A stretch of DNA of 64,000 nt from an uncultured Vampirovibrio sp. (GTDB lineage: Bacteria > Cyanobacteriota > Vampirovibrionia > Gastranaerophilales > Gastranaerophilaceae): assembly GCA_910584405.1 (NCBI GenBank), contig CAJUAL010000006.1:65766-129765 (forward strand). Reading direction: 5' to 3'. Position 1 is the stretch's first letter; every line of letters begins with the position of its first letter. Below, one piece after another: positions 16,705 through 25,061 of the stretch. Under the pieces are notes generated by a model. That model was not told where the DNA came from. It searched no databases and saw only the letters and a list, made by a program, of their open reading frames with translations. The translations under genes were made by a program, and so were the position numbers.

Positions 16705-17448
16705 TTATTTACCTCTTAAAAAATCATACCAGTAATCACCTTTTCCGTCAGGGCTTTTGTTTTTTAAAGCAAAATATGCACAAGTGTGAGCAATATTTGT
16801 CATTGAAGAATTACAATATTGGGCAATTTCAGTATCAGTTGTTAAATTCTTACTGAGATTGTACGCTTCCCTACCCGTATAAGGAATAACTGCATTATCT
16901 TCTGTAAAAACAAATACAAATCTGTCTACACCCCACTTATTTGGCTTATTTTTACCATTTATATCAACACAAATTTTGGGGCCAAAATCTACGTTATAAT
17001 ACACTGCAACATCGTCCATTACATAATCTCTTCCAACCATATCCGTAAATACAATCGAGCGATCGCAAGGGTATGAATCAATGAATTTATTATTTATATT
17101 CAGGTTTTTAATGTTGTATTTTGTATCATATGCTCTGGAACCAAGCCCTGTAGCTTGGCTTACACCCTTAAAATATGACATAAAAAGTTTTAGAGATTCT
17201 GTAGAATCCCATATCGTTGAATCGGACTTATCTTCTGCAATAGAATCCTGATAATCTCGAAAGGGCATATCTGTCTGAGCATAAAAATTGCGAGCTGCCT
17301 GATTAAGTTCTGAATAAGTCTTCATAAACTGAGATTGCAATTTCTTACCGCGTAAATGGTTATTTAATACAGGAATAGTCATAGCTGCAACTACACCTAT
17401 TATTCCAAGTGTTATTAACGTTTCTGCAAGTGTAAATGCCTTCTTCAT
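16705..17448 (-). CDS. Type IV/II pilin-like protein
   Basis: Pseudopilin with leader MKKA followed by FTLAETLITLGIIGVVAAM; here the cleavage residue is Ala rather than Gly. The C-terminal part has CVDINGKNKPNKWGVDRFVF and ends CAYFALKNKSPDGKGDYW, making it a close paralogue of the protein at 2126-2866. The start is set at 17448, since AAAGGAG lies just before it; an in-frame ATG 24 nt upstream would fall inside the operator region. It is divergent from an XRE regulator, exactly like its paralogue. Confidence 0.82.
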   Translation of the reverse strand: MKKAFTLAETLITLGIIGVVAAMTIPVLNNHLRGKKLQSQFMKTYSELNQAARNFYAQTDMPFRDYQDSIAEDKSDSTIWDSTESLKLFMSYFKGVSQATGLGSRAYDTKYNIKNLNINNKFIDSYPCDRSIVFTDMVGRDYVMDDVAVYYNVDFGPKICVDINGKNKPNKWGVDRFVFVFTEDNAVIPYTGREAYNLSKNLTTDTEIAQYCNSSMTNIAHTCAYFALKNKSPDGKGDYWYDFLRGK

Positions 17449-17459
17449 TTTTTCTCCTT

Positions 17460-17499
17460 TTGCTAGTGTCACTAGTTGTATTAATTGCTAGTGTAGCAA
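17460..17499. promoter_or_regulatory. Repeated operator-like sites between pilin and XRE gene
   Basis: TTGCTAGTGT occurs at 17460-17469 and again at 17485-17494. The first copy is part of the perfect palindrome CTAGTG-T-CACTAG (17463-17475). The second is part of TTGCT-AGTGT-AGCAA (17485-17499). Two sites 25 bp apart in a 62-bp divergent promoter fit cooperative repression by the adjacent XRE protein, which is an inference. Confidence 0.6.
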
Positions 17500-17510
17500 A
17501 CAATTTAAAA

Positions 17511-17723
17511 ATGAACAAGGAATATTTACAAAAATTTGCAAACAACTTAAAACGTCTGAGAAAAGAAAAAGGATTAACTCAAGATGATTTAGCCACAGAC
17601 GGAATTTCTCGTTCAATGGTAAGCTTAATTGAGATAGCTAGAACTGACTTAACCGTTTCAAAAGTTAAGCTAATAGCGGATACCTTAGGGGTAACACCAA
17701 AGGATTTGTTCGATTTTGAATAA
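17511..17723 (+). CDS. Small XRE-family helix-turn-helix regulator
   Basis: 70-residue Cro/C1-type DNA-binding protein: FANNLKRLRKEKGLTQDDLAT, then ISRSMVSLIEIARTDLTVSKVKLIADTL. It ends DLFDFE. The ATG at 17511 is chosen because the HTH begins directly after it; the in-frame upstream extension crosses the operator repeats and is hydrophobic nonsense. It is divergent from the pilin gene and convergent, with no spacing, with the PQ-loop gene. Confidence 0.8.
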   Translation: MNKEYLQKFANNLKRLRKEKGLTQDDLATDGISRSMVSLIEIARTDLTVSKVKLIADTLGVTPKDLFDFE

Positions 17724-17993
17724 TTAATTATTTTGGCAATTATCAATATTTTTATATTTATAGTAAAGCGTCATATCTGTTCCAACCAGAATAAAATTCA
17801 ATAAATAAAGATAAATTACATTGTCCGGCGCATATAAAATATGATGAAGCATGCCAAGAATATAACCTATTTCAACAAGCCACAAAAACAAAATACTTTT
17901 GCCTTTAACTTCTTTTGTTTTATATGTTTTCATAACCTGAAACGGCCAACTTGCACCAAAACACAACATCATTCCTGCTTCTAATACGCTCAT
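17724..17993 (-). CDS. Small PQ-loop/SemiSWEET-like membrane protein
   Basis: 89-residue membrane protein with three predicted helices. It contains the PQ-loop-like segment FGASWPFQVMKTYKTKEVKGKS, typical of half-transporters (SemiSWEET/PQ-loop) that work as dimers. The start at 17993 (MSVLEAG) has GGAGGA placed correctly upstream; in-frame codons further upstream do not. The substrate cannot be told. Confidence 0.7.
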   Translation of the reverse strand: MSVLEAGMMLCFGASWPFQVMKTYKTKEVKGKSILFLWLVEIGYILGMLHHILYAPDNVIYLYLLNFILVGTDMTLYYKYKNIDNCQNN

Positions 17994-18090
17994 AACTTCC
18001 TCCATTAAATTTTTACACGGGGTTTCTGATTGAAGGAACCTCAAATATATATTAAATCAAACGTGAAAAATTACAACTTTATTAAAGATA

Positions 18091-18119
18091 AAAAGGCGGA
18101 TTTTAAATATCCGCCTTTT
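18091..18119 (-). terminator. Terminator of the min operon
   Basis: Stem AAAAGGCGGAT (18091-18101) / ATCCGCCTTTT (18109-18119). On the minus strand it is followed by a T-rich run, just after minE. Confidence 0.8.
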
Positions 18120-18121
18120 GC

Positions 18122-18604
18122 TTATTCTTCGTTAGAATTTTCGTCGTTTTCTTCTATTTCTTCTTCATCGGAGCTTTCTTCTGAGGCTTCATCCTCTTCT
18201 TTATTTTCGTCTTCAGATGATTCTTCGGATTCCTCATCAACGTCATCGTCATTCACATTATCTTCTTCTGTTTCTTCTTCGTCAGATTTTAATGCTTCTT
18301 CGATTTCAGCTTCATCTTTAGCTCTTATGACAGGAATTGAAAGCATCAATGCCATTTGGTCGCCTTCCTGGTCGAAGTTTAATTCAAGAGCATCTTTGTC
18401 CATTTCAACGTATTTTGAAAGAAGTTCAACAAGTTCTCTTCTCATACGTTGCAAAAGTTCAGGCGTAAGATTTGTTCTGTCTTGCATTAAGACTACACGT
18501 AATCTGTTACAAGCAACTTCTTTTGCATTTTCTTCTTTTGATTCTGTTTGTTTAAACAGACTTAAAACTCTATTACATAATTCTTTTAAAATATTTTCGC
18601 TCAT
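18122..18604 (-). CDS. minE: Cell division topological specificity factor MinE with acidic tail
   Basis: Stimulates MinD ATPase and drives Min oscillation. The first 95 or so residues are MinE: a MinD-contact region with NRLRVVLMQDRTNLTPELLQRMRRELVELLSKYVE and the topological domain. About 65 residues of almost only Glu/Asp/Ser follow, which ordinary MinE (80-100 residues) lacks. The start at 18604 (MSENILKEL) has AAGGAG at the right distance; an upstream in-frame start would overlap minD. It is the last gene of minC-minD-minE. Confidence 0.87.
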   Translation of the reverse strand: MSENILKELCNRVLSLFKQTESKEENAKEVACNRLRVVLMQDRTNLTPELLQRMRRELVELLSKYVEMDKDALELNFDQEGDQMALMLSIPVIRAKDEAEIEEALKSDEEETEEDNVNDDDVDEESEESSEDENKEEDEASEESSDEEEIEENDENSNEE

Positions 18605-18605
18605 T

Positions 18606-19421
18606 TTACTTCTCCTTACCAATCAGGTTAGAGAAGAATTTCTTAACTTTAGCAAGAACGCTTGTTTCTTCTTCAAGGTTTAAGAAAGGAACTTCTTCGC
18701 CCATAATTCTTTGTGCTACGTTACGGTAAGCCAAACCTGCCAATGATTTTTCGTCATTAACAATCGGTTCACCTTTGTTTGTTGAAGTAATAATGCCTGT
18801 ATCTTCAGGGATTATACCGATTAAATCTGCTGAAAGAATTTCAACAACATCTTCAACACTCATCATGTCGTTTGATTTGATAAGATTTGGTCTTACTCTG
18901 TTTAATAAAAGCTTGTAAGATTTAATTTCTTCTTTAGCTTCCAATAGTCCGATAATTCTATCAGCGTCACGAACTGCTGACATTTCAGGTGTTGTTACAA
19001 CGATTGCTTCTGTAGCACCTGCAACAGCGTTTTGGAACCCTTGTTCAATACCTGCCGGACAGTCAACTAAAATAAAGTCAAAATCTTTTTTAAGTTTTTC
19101 ACAAATATCTTTTAATTGTTCTTCTGTTACGGCTGATTTATCTCTTGTTTGAGCTGCTGCAAGAAGACAAAGGTTAGGATTTTTCTTATCCTTAACAAGT
19201 GCTTGTTTTAATTTGCAGCGTTCTTCAACAACATCAACTATTGTGTATACAATTCTGTTTTCTAACCCTAATAAAAGGTCAAGATTTCTTAATCCCAAAT
19301 CCGTATCTATCATTACAACTTTGTTGCCTGCTCTGGCTAGTGCTGTACCGATATTGGCGTTAGTTGTAGTTTTACCTACACCGCCTTTTCCGGATGTAAT
19401 TACTATTACTCTACCAGTCAT
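18606..19421 (-). CDS. minD: Septum site-determining ATPase MinD
   Basis: Membrane-associated ParA-type ATPase that recruits MinC and positions the division septum. The 271 residues have the deviant Walker A GKGGVGKTTT (11-20), switch I TDLGLRNLD, Walker B FILVDCPAG and the C-terminal amphipathic membrane-targeting helix AKVKKFFSNLIGK. It lies between minC (14 bp) and minE. Confidence 0.97.
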   Translation of the reverse strand: MTGRVIVITSGKGGVGKTTTNANIGTALARAGNKVVMIDTDLGLRNLDLLLGLENRIVYTIVDVVEERCKLKQALVKDKKNPNLCLLAAAQTRDKSAVTEEQLKDICEKLKKDFDFILVDCPAGIEQGFQNAVAGATEAIVVTTPEMSAVRDADRIIGLLEAKEEIKSYKLLLNRVRPNLIKSNDMMSVEDVVEILSADLIGIIPEDTGIITSTNKGEPIVNDEKSLAGLAYRNVAQRIMGEEVPFLNLEEETSVLAKVKKFFSNLIGKEK

Positions 19422-19435
19422 TTATATTTATCTCC

Positions 19436-20266
19436 TTAATTTTCGTCGTGAATTTTTTTAATAACGATACTGCCTTTATAAGTGAAAGCTTCCTCAGGGA
19501 CATATTCTGAAGATTTTTGAATATAAGGCAGGTTAACTGTATCAGGTCTTCTTGCAAAAACTTCGCCAATTCTTATTTGAACAGGGTTAAGTTTTAATGC
19601 TCTGATTCTTGCAAAATTGTTACCGTCAGATCCTGCATGAGCAATTCCGCCCAAGATTCCCCAAACTGTTATATCACCTTTTGCTATGATTTCAGCTCCC
19701 GGATTAACATCCCCGATAACAATCAAGTTACCGTCTGAGGAAATGCTTTGTCCTGAACGTATTGTTTTTCTTAAGTATAATGTCGGAAGACTTTCTGCTT
19801 CATTAGCCTTGTCTTCATCATTTTTATGCACAACTTGTTCTAAAGGAACGTCATCGTGATGTATAACTTCTTTTATTTCTTCTTTTACGGGTTGTTCGCT
19901 TTCTTCTCCGAAAATATTATCAAGAGCAGCTGAAGTTTCTTCGCTTACTTCTTTTTCTTCAAAACTCGGAGCTTCTACCTCGTTTGTAAATTCTGAAATT
20001 TTAATATCTAAAGCTGTTGCAGATTCAAGTGTTTCTGTTGAACTTGTGCTGATAAATGCAAGTTGAGATTCCATTAATTCAACATGCGCTTTAATACTTG
20101 TTAATTCTGCTTGTGAAAGGTTAACCGAACCCAGTTTTAAACAAATATGTTTGCCTTTAGATTCAGGCATGTCTAAAACTCTTGAAAGCTCATAAATAAT
20201 TTCAGAAGTCTTCTTAACATTGGCTAAATCAACGATAAAGCCATTCTCTATGTATCCCTTATCCAT
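19436..20266 (-). CDS. minC: Septum site-determining protein MinC
   Basis: FtsZ-polymerisation inhibitor that acts with MinD. The C-terminal domain (about 165-255) is typical MinC_C beta-helix: GQSISSDGNLIVIGDVNPGAEIIAKGDITVWGILGGIAHAG, then PVQIRIGEVFARRPD. The N-terminal domain is weakly conserved. A long acidic linker (about 90-160) separates the two domains. First gene of the min operon. Confidence 0.93.
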   Translation of the reverse strand: MDKGYIENGFIVDLANVKKTSEIIYELSRVLDMPESKGKHICLKLGSVNLSQAELTSIKAHVELMESQLAFISTSSTETLESATALDIKISEFTNEVEAPSFEEKEVSEETSAALDNIFGEESEQPVKEEIKEVIHHDDVPLEQVVHKNDEDKANEAESLPTLYLRKTIRSGQSISSDGNLIVIGDVNPGAEIIAKGDITVWGILGGIAHAGSDGNNFARIRALKLNPVQIRIGEVFARRPDTVNLPYIQKSSEYVPEEAFTYKGSIVIKKIHDEN

Positions 20267-20364
20267 TTTTCCCTTTCTAAAATACGGCTACAATAGATAA
20301 GGTACATTAAACAATATAAGACTTCAAGAAATTGTTTAAGTTTTGTAATTAAACATTACAAAGC

Positions 20365-20391
20365 AAAGGCGGAGCCGAAGGCTCCGCCTTT
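20365..20391 (-). terminator. Terminator after the transglycosylase gene
   Basis: Stem AAAGGCGGAGC (20365-20375) / GCTCCGCCTTT (20381-20391) with loop CGAAG. It lies 4 bp beyond the stop of the minus-strand gene 20396-21523 and separates it from minC. Confidence 0.75.
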
Positions 20392-20395
20392 ATTT

Positions 20396-21523
20396 TTATG
20401 CATAAAAGCTTGTGTCGCTTACACGTTTACTGATAACTCTGTTACCAAGTTCGTCTTTTGTAATTTTTCCGTCTTTGTTTTTATCAAGTCCTCTGTTTGC
20501 GGAATAATATGTTTCTCCTCTGGTTGCTAAAACCTGCCTGCTTGCTCGTGCCGGTAAAAATATAAGCGCATAAAGTTCTCCAGCGGATAATTTATGTCCT
20601 GATGAGAAGCCTGCTGCAGATTTATTTTGTGCGAGGTATTTTTCAACATAATCAAGTTGTTTTATCGGCTTCATTCTCCTAAGTTGTGCCGTTGTTGTTC
20701 CAAGACCTCTTGCAGTACTTTCGATAAACTGGATTAATCCTGTAGCAGAACCGTTAGGATTTTTTGCAGAGGCATTGATTCCTGATTCAGAATTCATTAC
20801 TCCCAGTAAATCCTTGTAATCACAATTGATTCTTTGTGCAATTTGCTTTACTTTTTCTAAAAATTTAGGTCCGTATTCTGAACTGCTTAATTCTGCTCTG
20901 CCGCTTGAGCCTGCTGAACTGATTGAATTTGTAGCATAGTTGAAACTTGAAAATCCCTGACTTTCATTTGCGTAATTGTTTGTTGAATCAGAAGCTGCTG
21001 AACTTACGGTGATTTTTGATGCTTTTTTAGAAATTTCAGTTATTTTTTTAGAAATTTCTTTAGATTTAGCGTAAATATCATCATTTGTCAGACTTTCATC
21101 TTCTAAATCTTTCATAGCTTTTTCTTGTTCTTCAAGTTCTTTTAAAAGTTGAGTTATTGTCGTTTTGTCGCCATCTGAAACACCTTCTGATTCCGTTAAA
21201 GAATTAAGTCGTGTTTTTAAAGTAGCAATAGTTTGATTATTTGAGTTAACATTACTTAGTGCCAAGTTTTCGATAACAGGAGCCCACATTGCATCTGCTA
21301 AAGCATCAACATCAATATTTAAGTTGAGCTGAGGCACTGTTATGCCTCCGCCTCCGCCTCCGCCTAAAAATTCGGCTTGAGCCATAGGGTTAAATGTTGT
21401 GAAAAACGGTTGCGTATATTCGCCGACATTGTAAACCTGAATGTCTCCTCCGTAGCTTGAAATTCCCATTGGTAAACAACAATAGTAGCACATATTTGCC
21501 ATTCCGACTGGTGAAATTGCCAT
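20396..21523 (-). CDS. SLT-type lytic transglycosylase with EF-hand-like loop
   Basis: Peptidoglycan-cleaving enzyme, 375 residues. The SLT domain lies near 215-330: LLGVMNSESGINASAKNPNGSATGLIQF, with catalytic Glu about 246. A Ca-binding-like loop DKNKDGKITKDEL is close to the C-terminus. The N-terminal half is unrecognised, with a Gly run (54-60), a Ser/Lys/Glu coiled-coil-like part and a Ser/Asn-rich linker. No Sec signal peptide is visible, although the N-terminus is Cys/Gly-rich, so export by another route or a lysis role is possible. Monocistronic between min and the NrtR-like gene. Confidence 0.78.
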   Translation of the reverse strand: MAISPVGMANMCYYCCLPMGISSYGGDIQVYNVGEYTQPFFTTFNPMAQAEFLGGGGGGGITVPQLNLNIDVDALADAMWAPVIENLALSNVNSNNQTIATLKTRLNSLTESEGVSDGDKTTITQLLKELEEQEKAMKDLEDESLTNDDIYAKSKEISKKITEISKKASKITVSSAASDSTNNYANESQGFSSFNYATNSISSAGSSGRAELSSSEYGPKFLEKVKQIAQRINCDYKDLLGVMNSESGINASAKNPNGSATGLIQFIESTARGLGTTTAQLRRMKPIKQLDYVEKYLAQNKSAAGFSSGHKLSAGELYALIFLPARASRQVLATRGETYYSANRGLDKNKDGKITKDELGNRVISKRVSDTSFYA

Positions 21524-21693
21524 AATTTTTTCCCCTTAATATCCCCTTGTATTTATATAAAGTTATTTTGTATATAAAAATTGCATATTTACTATTTGTT
21601 GTTTTACAAAACTTAACAATGTTAACGGATTGATTAATAATAATCTCTATGTTTATTATATAAATATAAGTATAGAGTAGAAGGTTAGAAAGA

Positions 21694-22374
21694 ATGTTTA
21701 ACGAAACAAAAACACACGAGATTACAGTCGACGTTGTTATTCTTACGATTAAGAATAACAGTCTTCAGGTATTGCTTGTTAAACGTACAAATGAGCCGTT
21801 TAACGGTAAGTGGGCGATACCGGGAGGTTATGTAAGATTATCCGAAAATCTGGATGAAGCTGCATTGAGGGTTTTGAAAGAAAAAACTGCGGTTGATAAC
21901 ATTTATCTGGAACAGCTTTATACATTCGGTGATCCGCTTCGTCACCCTAATGCTCGTGTTATTACTTGTGCATATTTTGCATTAGTTCGTTCGGAAGACA
22001 TTAAAATTGTTTCAACGCCTGAAATCGGCTGGCATAAAGTCAGTGATTTACCGGCTTTGGCGTTTGACCACAAAGAAATTATTCAATACTCATTAAAAAG
22101 AACTCGTGAACGTTTGGAAATTTGTCCGGTTGCTTATCAACTGCTTCCTGAAAAATTCACTTTGACTGAGATGCAAAAATCTTACGAACTTATTATGACT
22201 AAGAAGCTTGATAAGAGAAACTTTAGGAAAAAAGCTCTTTCAACTGACGGTTTGATTGAACTTGAAGAGTACACAAAATCATCTTCAAAAAGACCTGCAA
22301 GACTTTATACTTTTGAAAATATTGAGCTTAATTCAAAACGTGCACATTTTATTAAAAAGGAGAAAGTTAAATAA
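21694..22374 (+). CDS. NrtR-like Nudix-domain transcriptional regulator
   Basis: 226 residues: an N-terminal Nudix fold (about 8-135) and a C-terminal winged-helix segment (FTLTEMQKSYELIMTKKLDKRNFRKKAL), the NrtR/ADP-ribose-responsive layout. The Nudix box starts at GGYVRLSENLDEAALRVLKE but departs from the Gx5Ex7REUxEExGU consensus: REU reads RVL and the second Glu of EE is Lys. Hydrolase activity is therefore probably weak or absent, and the fold may only sense a ligand. NrtR proteins repress NAD genes; nadD lies elsewhere at 49800. It is coupled to secG (TAA/ATG overlap). Confidence 0.78.
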   Translation: MFNETKTHEITVDVVILTIKNNSLQVLLVKRTNEPFNGKWAIPGGYVRLSENLDEAALRVLKEKTAVDNIYLEQLYTFGDPLRHPNARVITCAYFALVRSEDIKIVSTPEIGWHKVSDLPALAFDHKEIIQYSLKRTRERLEICPVAYQLLPEKFTLTEMQKSYELIMTKKLDKRNFRKKALSTDGLIELEEYTKSSSKRPARLYTFENIELNSKRAHFIKKEKVK

Positions 22375-22598
22375 TGGCTAATATATTATGGGCAGTAGAA
22401 ACTGTATCTGCGATTTTATTGATTATTTTAATATTGCTTCATTCACCAAAGGGTGACGGTATCGGTGCAATCGGCGGAGCTTCTCATGTTTTTGCTTCTC
22501 AAAAAAGTGCAGAAAAAGGTTTGAATAAATTGACAGGTATTATTTGTGCAATATTTATTCTTTGTACTTTTTTAATCGGTTTTGGTATCGTAAAATAG
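22374..22598 (+). CDS. secG: Preprotein translocase subunit SecG
   Basis: 74-residue inner-membrane subunit that assists SecYEG translocation. It has two hydrophobic helices separated by HSPKGDGIGAIGGASHVFASQ, the characteristic SecG loop. The start overlaps the stop of the NrtR-like gene. Confidence 0.9.
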   Translation: MANILWAVETVSAILLIILILLHSPKGDGIGAIGGASHVFASQKSAEKGLNKLTGIICAIFILCTFLIGFGIVK

Positions 22599-22607
22599 GT
22601 TTTGTAA

Positions 22608-23369
22608 ATGGTTTACGAAACATTTAGTCGTAACGAATTATTCTGGGGAGAAGATAATCAAAAACTTCTTGCTTCAAAAAATGTTGCGGTGTTTGGTTTG
22701 GGTGGTGTCGGAGGTTTTTGTGCTGAGGCTTTAGTCAGAGCAGGAGTCGGAAATCTTACGATAGTTGACTTTGACAATGTTTCAGAATCTAATATCAACA
22801 GGCAAATTATAGCATTACATTCAACAATTGGAGAAAAGAAGACGACTCTTTTTGAATCTCGTTTAAAAGATATTAATCCTAGTGTAAGTTTAAAAATTAT
22901 CGATGATTTTTATAATCAGGAAGAACTTGTTATTGATTTTTCTAAAAAAAAATATGACTATGTCGCCGATGCTATTGATACGATGCGTTCAAAGATTCAT
23001 CTTCTTGAATCGTGTTTTAAAAACGGTATTCCTGTTGTAAGTTCTATGGGGGCAGGAAATAGAATTGATCCGACACAGCTTTATATTTCAGATTTGAAAG
23101 ATATTGAAAATAAAAATGCACCGTTCGTTTCAAATGTTATTTATCAACTAAAAAAACTTGGAATAACAGAAGGAATAACCTTTGTTACAAGTCGGGAGAA
23201 GCCGTTTGTACAAGAAAAAATAACGGAAAATGAAAAAATTAAAACTAATAACGGTTTAGATATTGAGTTTAATAAAATTACGCCGGCTTCAACTCCGTTT
23301 GTGGCGTCAGTTGCGGGAATTTTTATGGCATCATATATTGTAAAAAGTTTTTTAAAGGAATTTAAGTAA
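22608..23369 (+). CDS. tcdA: TcdA-like tRNA threonylcarbamoyladenosine dehydratase (ThiF/E1 family)
   Basis: E1-like adenylating enzyme of 253 residues, predicted to cyclise t6A37 in tRNA. It has the nucleotide motif FGLGGVGGFCAEALVRAG, DFDNVSESNINRQ, and the segment DYVADAIDTMRSKIHLL seen in TcdA/YgdL. ThiF or MoeB-like activity cannot be excluded, but no sulfur-carrier gene is nearby. It overlaps the following SDR gene by one base. Confidence 0.82.
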   Translation: MVYETFSRNELFWGEDNQKLLASKNVAVFGLGGVGGFCAEALVRAGVGNLTIVDFDNVSESNINRQIIALHSTIGEKKTTLFESRLKDINPSVSLKIIDDFYNQEELVIDFSKKKYDYVADAIDTMRSKIHLLESCFKNGIPVVSSMGAGNRIDPTQLYISDLKDIENKNAPFVSNVIYQLKKLGITEGITFVTSREKPFVQEKITENEKIKTNNGLDIEFNKITPASTPFVASVAGIFMASYIVKSFLKEFK

Positions 23370-24076
23370 TGAATATATTGGTAACGGGAGCTTCAAAAGG
23401 TATAGGCAGAGCAATAGCGCAGGAGTTGAAATCTTGCGGGAATGTATATGTTACATCAAGAAATGAAGATGCTTTAAAATCTTTGAATTGCAGCGGGTAT
23501 TTTGTTTGTGACCTGGCAAATAGAGATGATTTGGTTCGTCTTGGGGATTTTATTGAAGAAAAAAGGATTGATGTTTTAATAAATAATGCGGGTGAATATA
23601 TTTATTCGTCGGTTGATGATAATAAAATCGAAGATTTGGAGCATATTATTTCAGTGAATCTGCAAGCTCCGATATATTTGACAGGAAGAGCTGTTCCTTA
23701 TATGAAAAATAAAAAATGGGGCAGAGTTGTCAATGTAGGTTCTATCTCAGGGGTTATGGGTGAAGCCGGCGCAAGTATGTATTCTTCAACAAAATCCGGT
23801 TTAATCGGGTTTTCAAAGGCGGTTGGTTTAGAGGTTGCGCAAGCCGGAATAACCGTTAATACAATAAATCCGGGGTGGGTAGATACGGAACTTGGTAATG
23901 GTTCAATAGATGATAGTGAGTTTTCGCAGGATGAGATATTAGATTGTATTCCTCAGCGCAGATTTGTTGCGCCGCAGGAAGTTGCAGGGCTTGTTAAATA
24001 TCTGATAAGTGAAGAAGCTAAAGGTATAACAGGACAATCAATAAATCTTTGTGCAGGATTAAGTGTAGGAATATAG
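23369..24076 (+). CDS. Short-chain dehydrogenase/reductase (FabG-like)
   Basis: NAD(P)-dependent Rossmann oxidoreductase, 235 residues. Cofactor motif TGASKGIGRAIA (about 6-17), NNAGEY, catalytic serine in GSISGVMGEAGAS, and YSSTKSG (YxxxK). It resembles 3-oxoacyl-ACP reductases, but no fatty-acid genes adjoin it and the substrate is uncertain. Confidence 0.85.
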   Translation: MNILVTGASKGIGRAIAQELKSCGNVYVTSRNEDALKSLNCSGYFVCDLANRDDLVRLGDFIEEKRIDVLINNAGEYIYSSVDDNKIEDLEHIISVNLQAPIYLTGRAVPYMKNKKWGRVVNVGSISGVMGEAGASMYSSTKSGLIGFSKAVGLEVAQAGITVNTINPGWVDTELGNGSIDDSEFSQDEILDCIPQRRFVAPQEVAGLVKYLISEEAKGITGQSINLCAGLSVGI

Positions 24077-24086
24077 GAGAAAAGAT

Positions 24087-24949
24087 ATGAAAAAGCAAAC
24101 TATGGGGGTAAATGATATTATGAATATCTCTAAAACTCAACAAGGGCTTCAAATTTCGGGGGGGGTAACTTTTCCTGCTCTTTAGCATTTACTTTGGCGG
24201 AGGTATTAATTACCCTTGGTATAATCGGAATTGTCGCCGCGCTTACTATTCCGAATTTGATTCAGAATTATCAGGAAAAGATGTTTGTTAATAAGTTAAA
24301 TCAAACATACTCTCAATTATTACAAGCATTTCGTTTAATGGTAGATGAATACGGTACGATTGATACTTGGTCGAAAGATACTGTTGAAAGACAAACTCTT
24401 CTGCAAGAACGCTTGCCTCAATTTATAAAAATTTCACCTTGTGATTGGCAAAAATGTTTAGGAAAAACATATTCTTTTCATACGGATAAAACTAAGAAAA
24501 TAGGACGTTTTGCCTGGTATAATGAAACTTATCACATGCAAAACGGTGCAGTGTTAAAATTGCCACAGAAAGGCAACGGTTTAAATGGTGAATGTATTCA
24601 AAATATGGCGATGAACCAATACGGAACAAATGAAACCGGAACAAGACCTATTTATTACGGAACATATTTGCACGGATGCGGAGAATTTTTTGTTGATTTA
24701 AACGGAGCATCAGGTCCGAATATTCCAAATATTGATACTTTTTCATTTAAAGTTGTAATTGACGGAATAGTGCCGGCAGGAGGTCCGAAAGAAGATGTTT
24801 GGTTGGAAACGTTTTCTTCACAGTGTTTAGACCCTAGTCCTACGGGTTATTATCTTGGACGTTGCGCTGCTTGGGTTATCGAAAATAAAAACATGGATTA
24901 TCTGCATTGTAACAATTTAAGCTGGACAGGCAGTCGACGTTGCAGGTAA
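24087..24949 (+). CDS. Type IV/II pilin-like protein, reading frame broken at a G8 tract
   Basis: The pilin body is open from about 24134 to 24949: AFTLAEVLITLGIIGIVAALTIP, then a C-terminal FVDLNGASGPNIPNIDTFSF motif. The only start in that frame is a TTG at 24194, which would skip the leader. An ATG at 24087 preceded by GGAG opens another frame (MKKQTMGVND...) that meets a TAG at 24183. One extra G in the eight-G run at 24158-24165 would join the two into a 40-odd-residue leader running into AFTLAE. So the gene is either phase-variable, a pseudogene or affected by a sequencing error. Confidence 0.65.
24158..24165. repeat. Poly-G tract (G8) in pilin leader
   Basis: Homopolymer of eight G at the point where the two pilin reading frames would have to join. 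Such tracts slip during replication, and also cause indel errors in some sequencing chemistries. Confidence 0.8.
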
Positions 24950-24968
24950 TCCATTTAAAACTCTTTTC

Positions 24969-24987
24969 CCTTTACATAATGTAAAGG
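24969..24987. promoter_or_regulatory. Dyad between pilin gene and efp
   Basis: Perfect 9-bp arms CCTTTACAT/ATGTAAAGG with a single-base centre. It lies just after the pilin stop and just before the efp promoter. It may be a transcription end or an operator; the T-run after it is poor. Confidence 0.4.
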
Positions 24988-24991
24988 AATT

Positions 24992-25019
24992 TTGAAAAAA
25001 TCGGTTTTTGTGTTATTAT
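24992..25019 (+). promoter_or_regulatory. Likely efp promoter
   Basis: TTGAAA (24992-24997), 16-bp spacer, TATTAT (25014-25019), with TGT directly before the -10 box. It lies about 43 nt upstream of the efp ATG, which has AAGGGGA. Confidence 0.55.
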
Positions 25020-25061
25020 TGACCTACAAAAGAGAATTATACTTTTAATAAGGGGAAAAAT

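Noticed and set aside
17436..17510. N-terminal extension of the XRE protein
   Set aside because: It would be translated through the operator repeats, is hydrophobic without being a signal sequence, and the HTH begins right after the ATG at 17511.
18030..18683. Long Ser-rich open frame opposite minE/minD
   Set aside because: It is the antisense mirror of the acidic Glu/Asp tail of MinE, whose codons read as Ser on the other strand.
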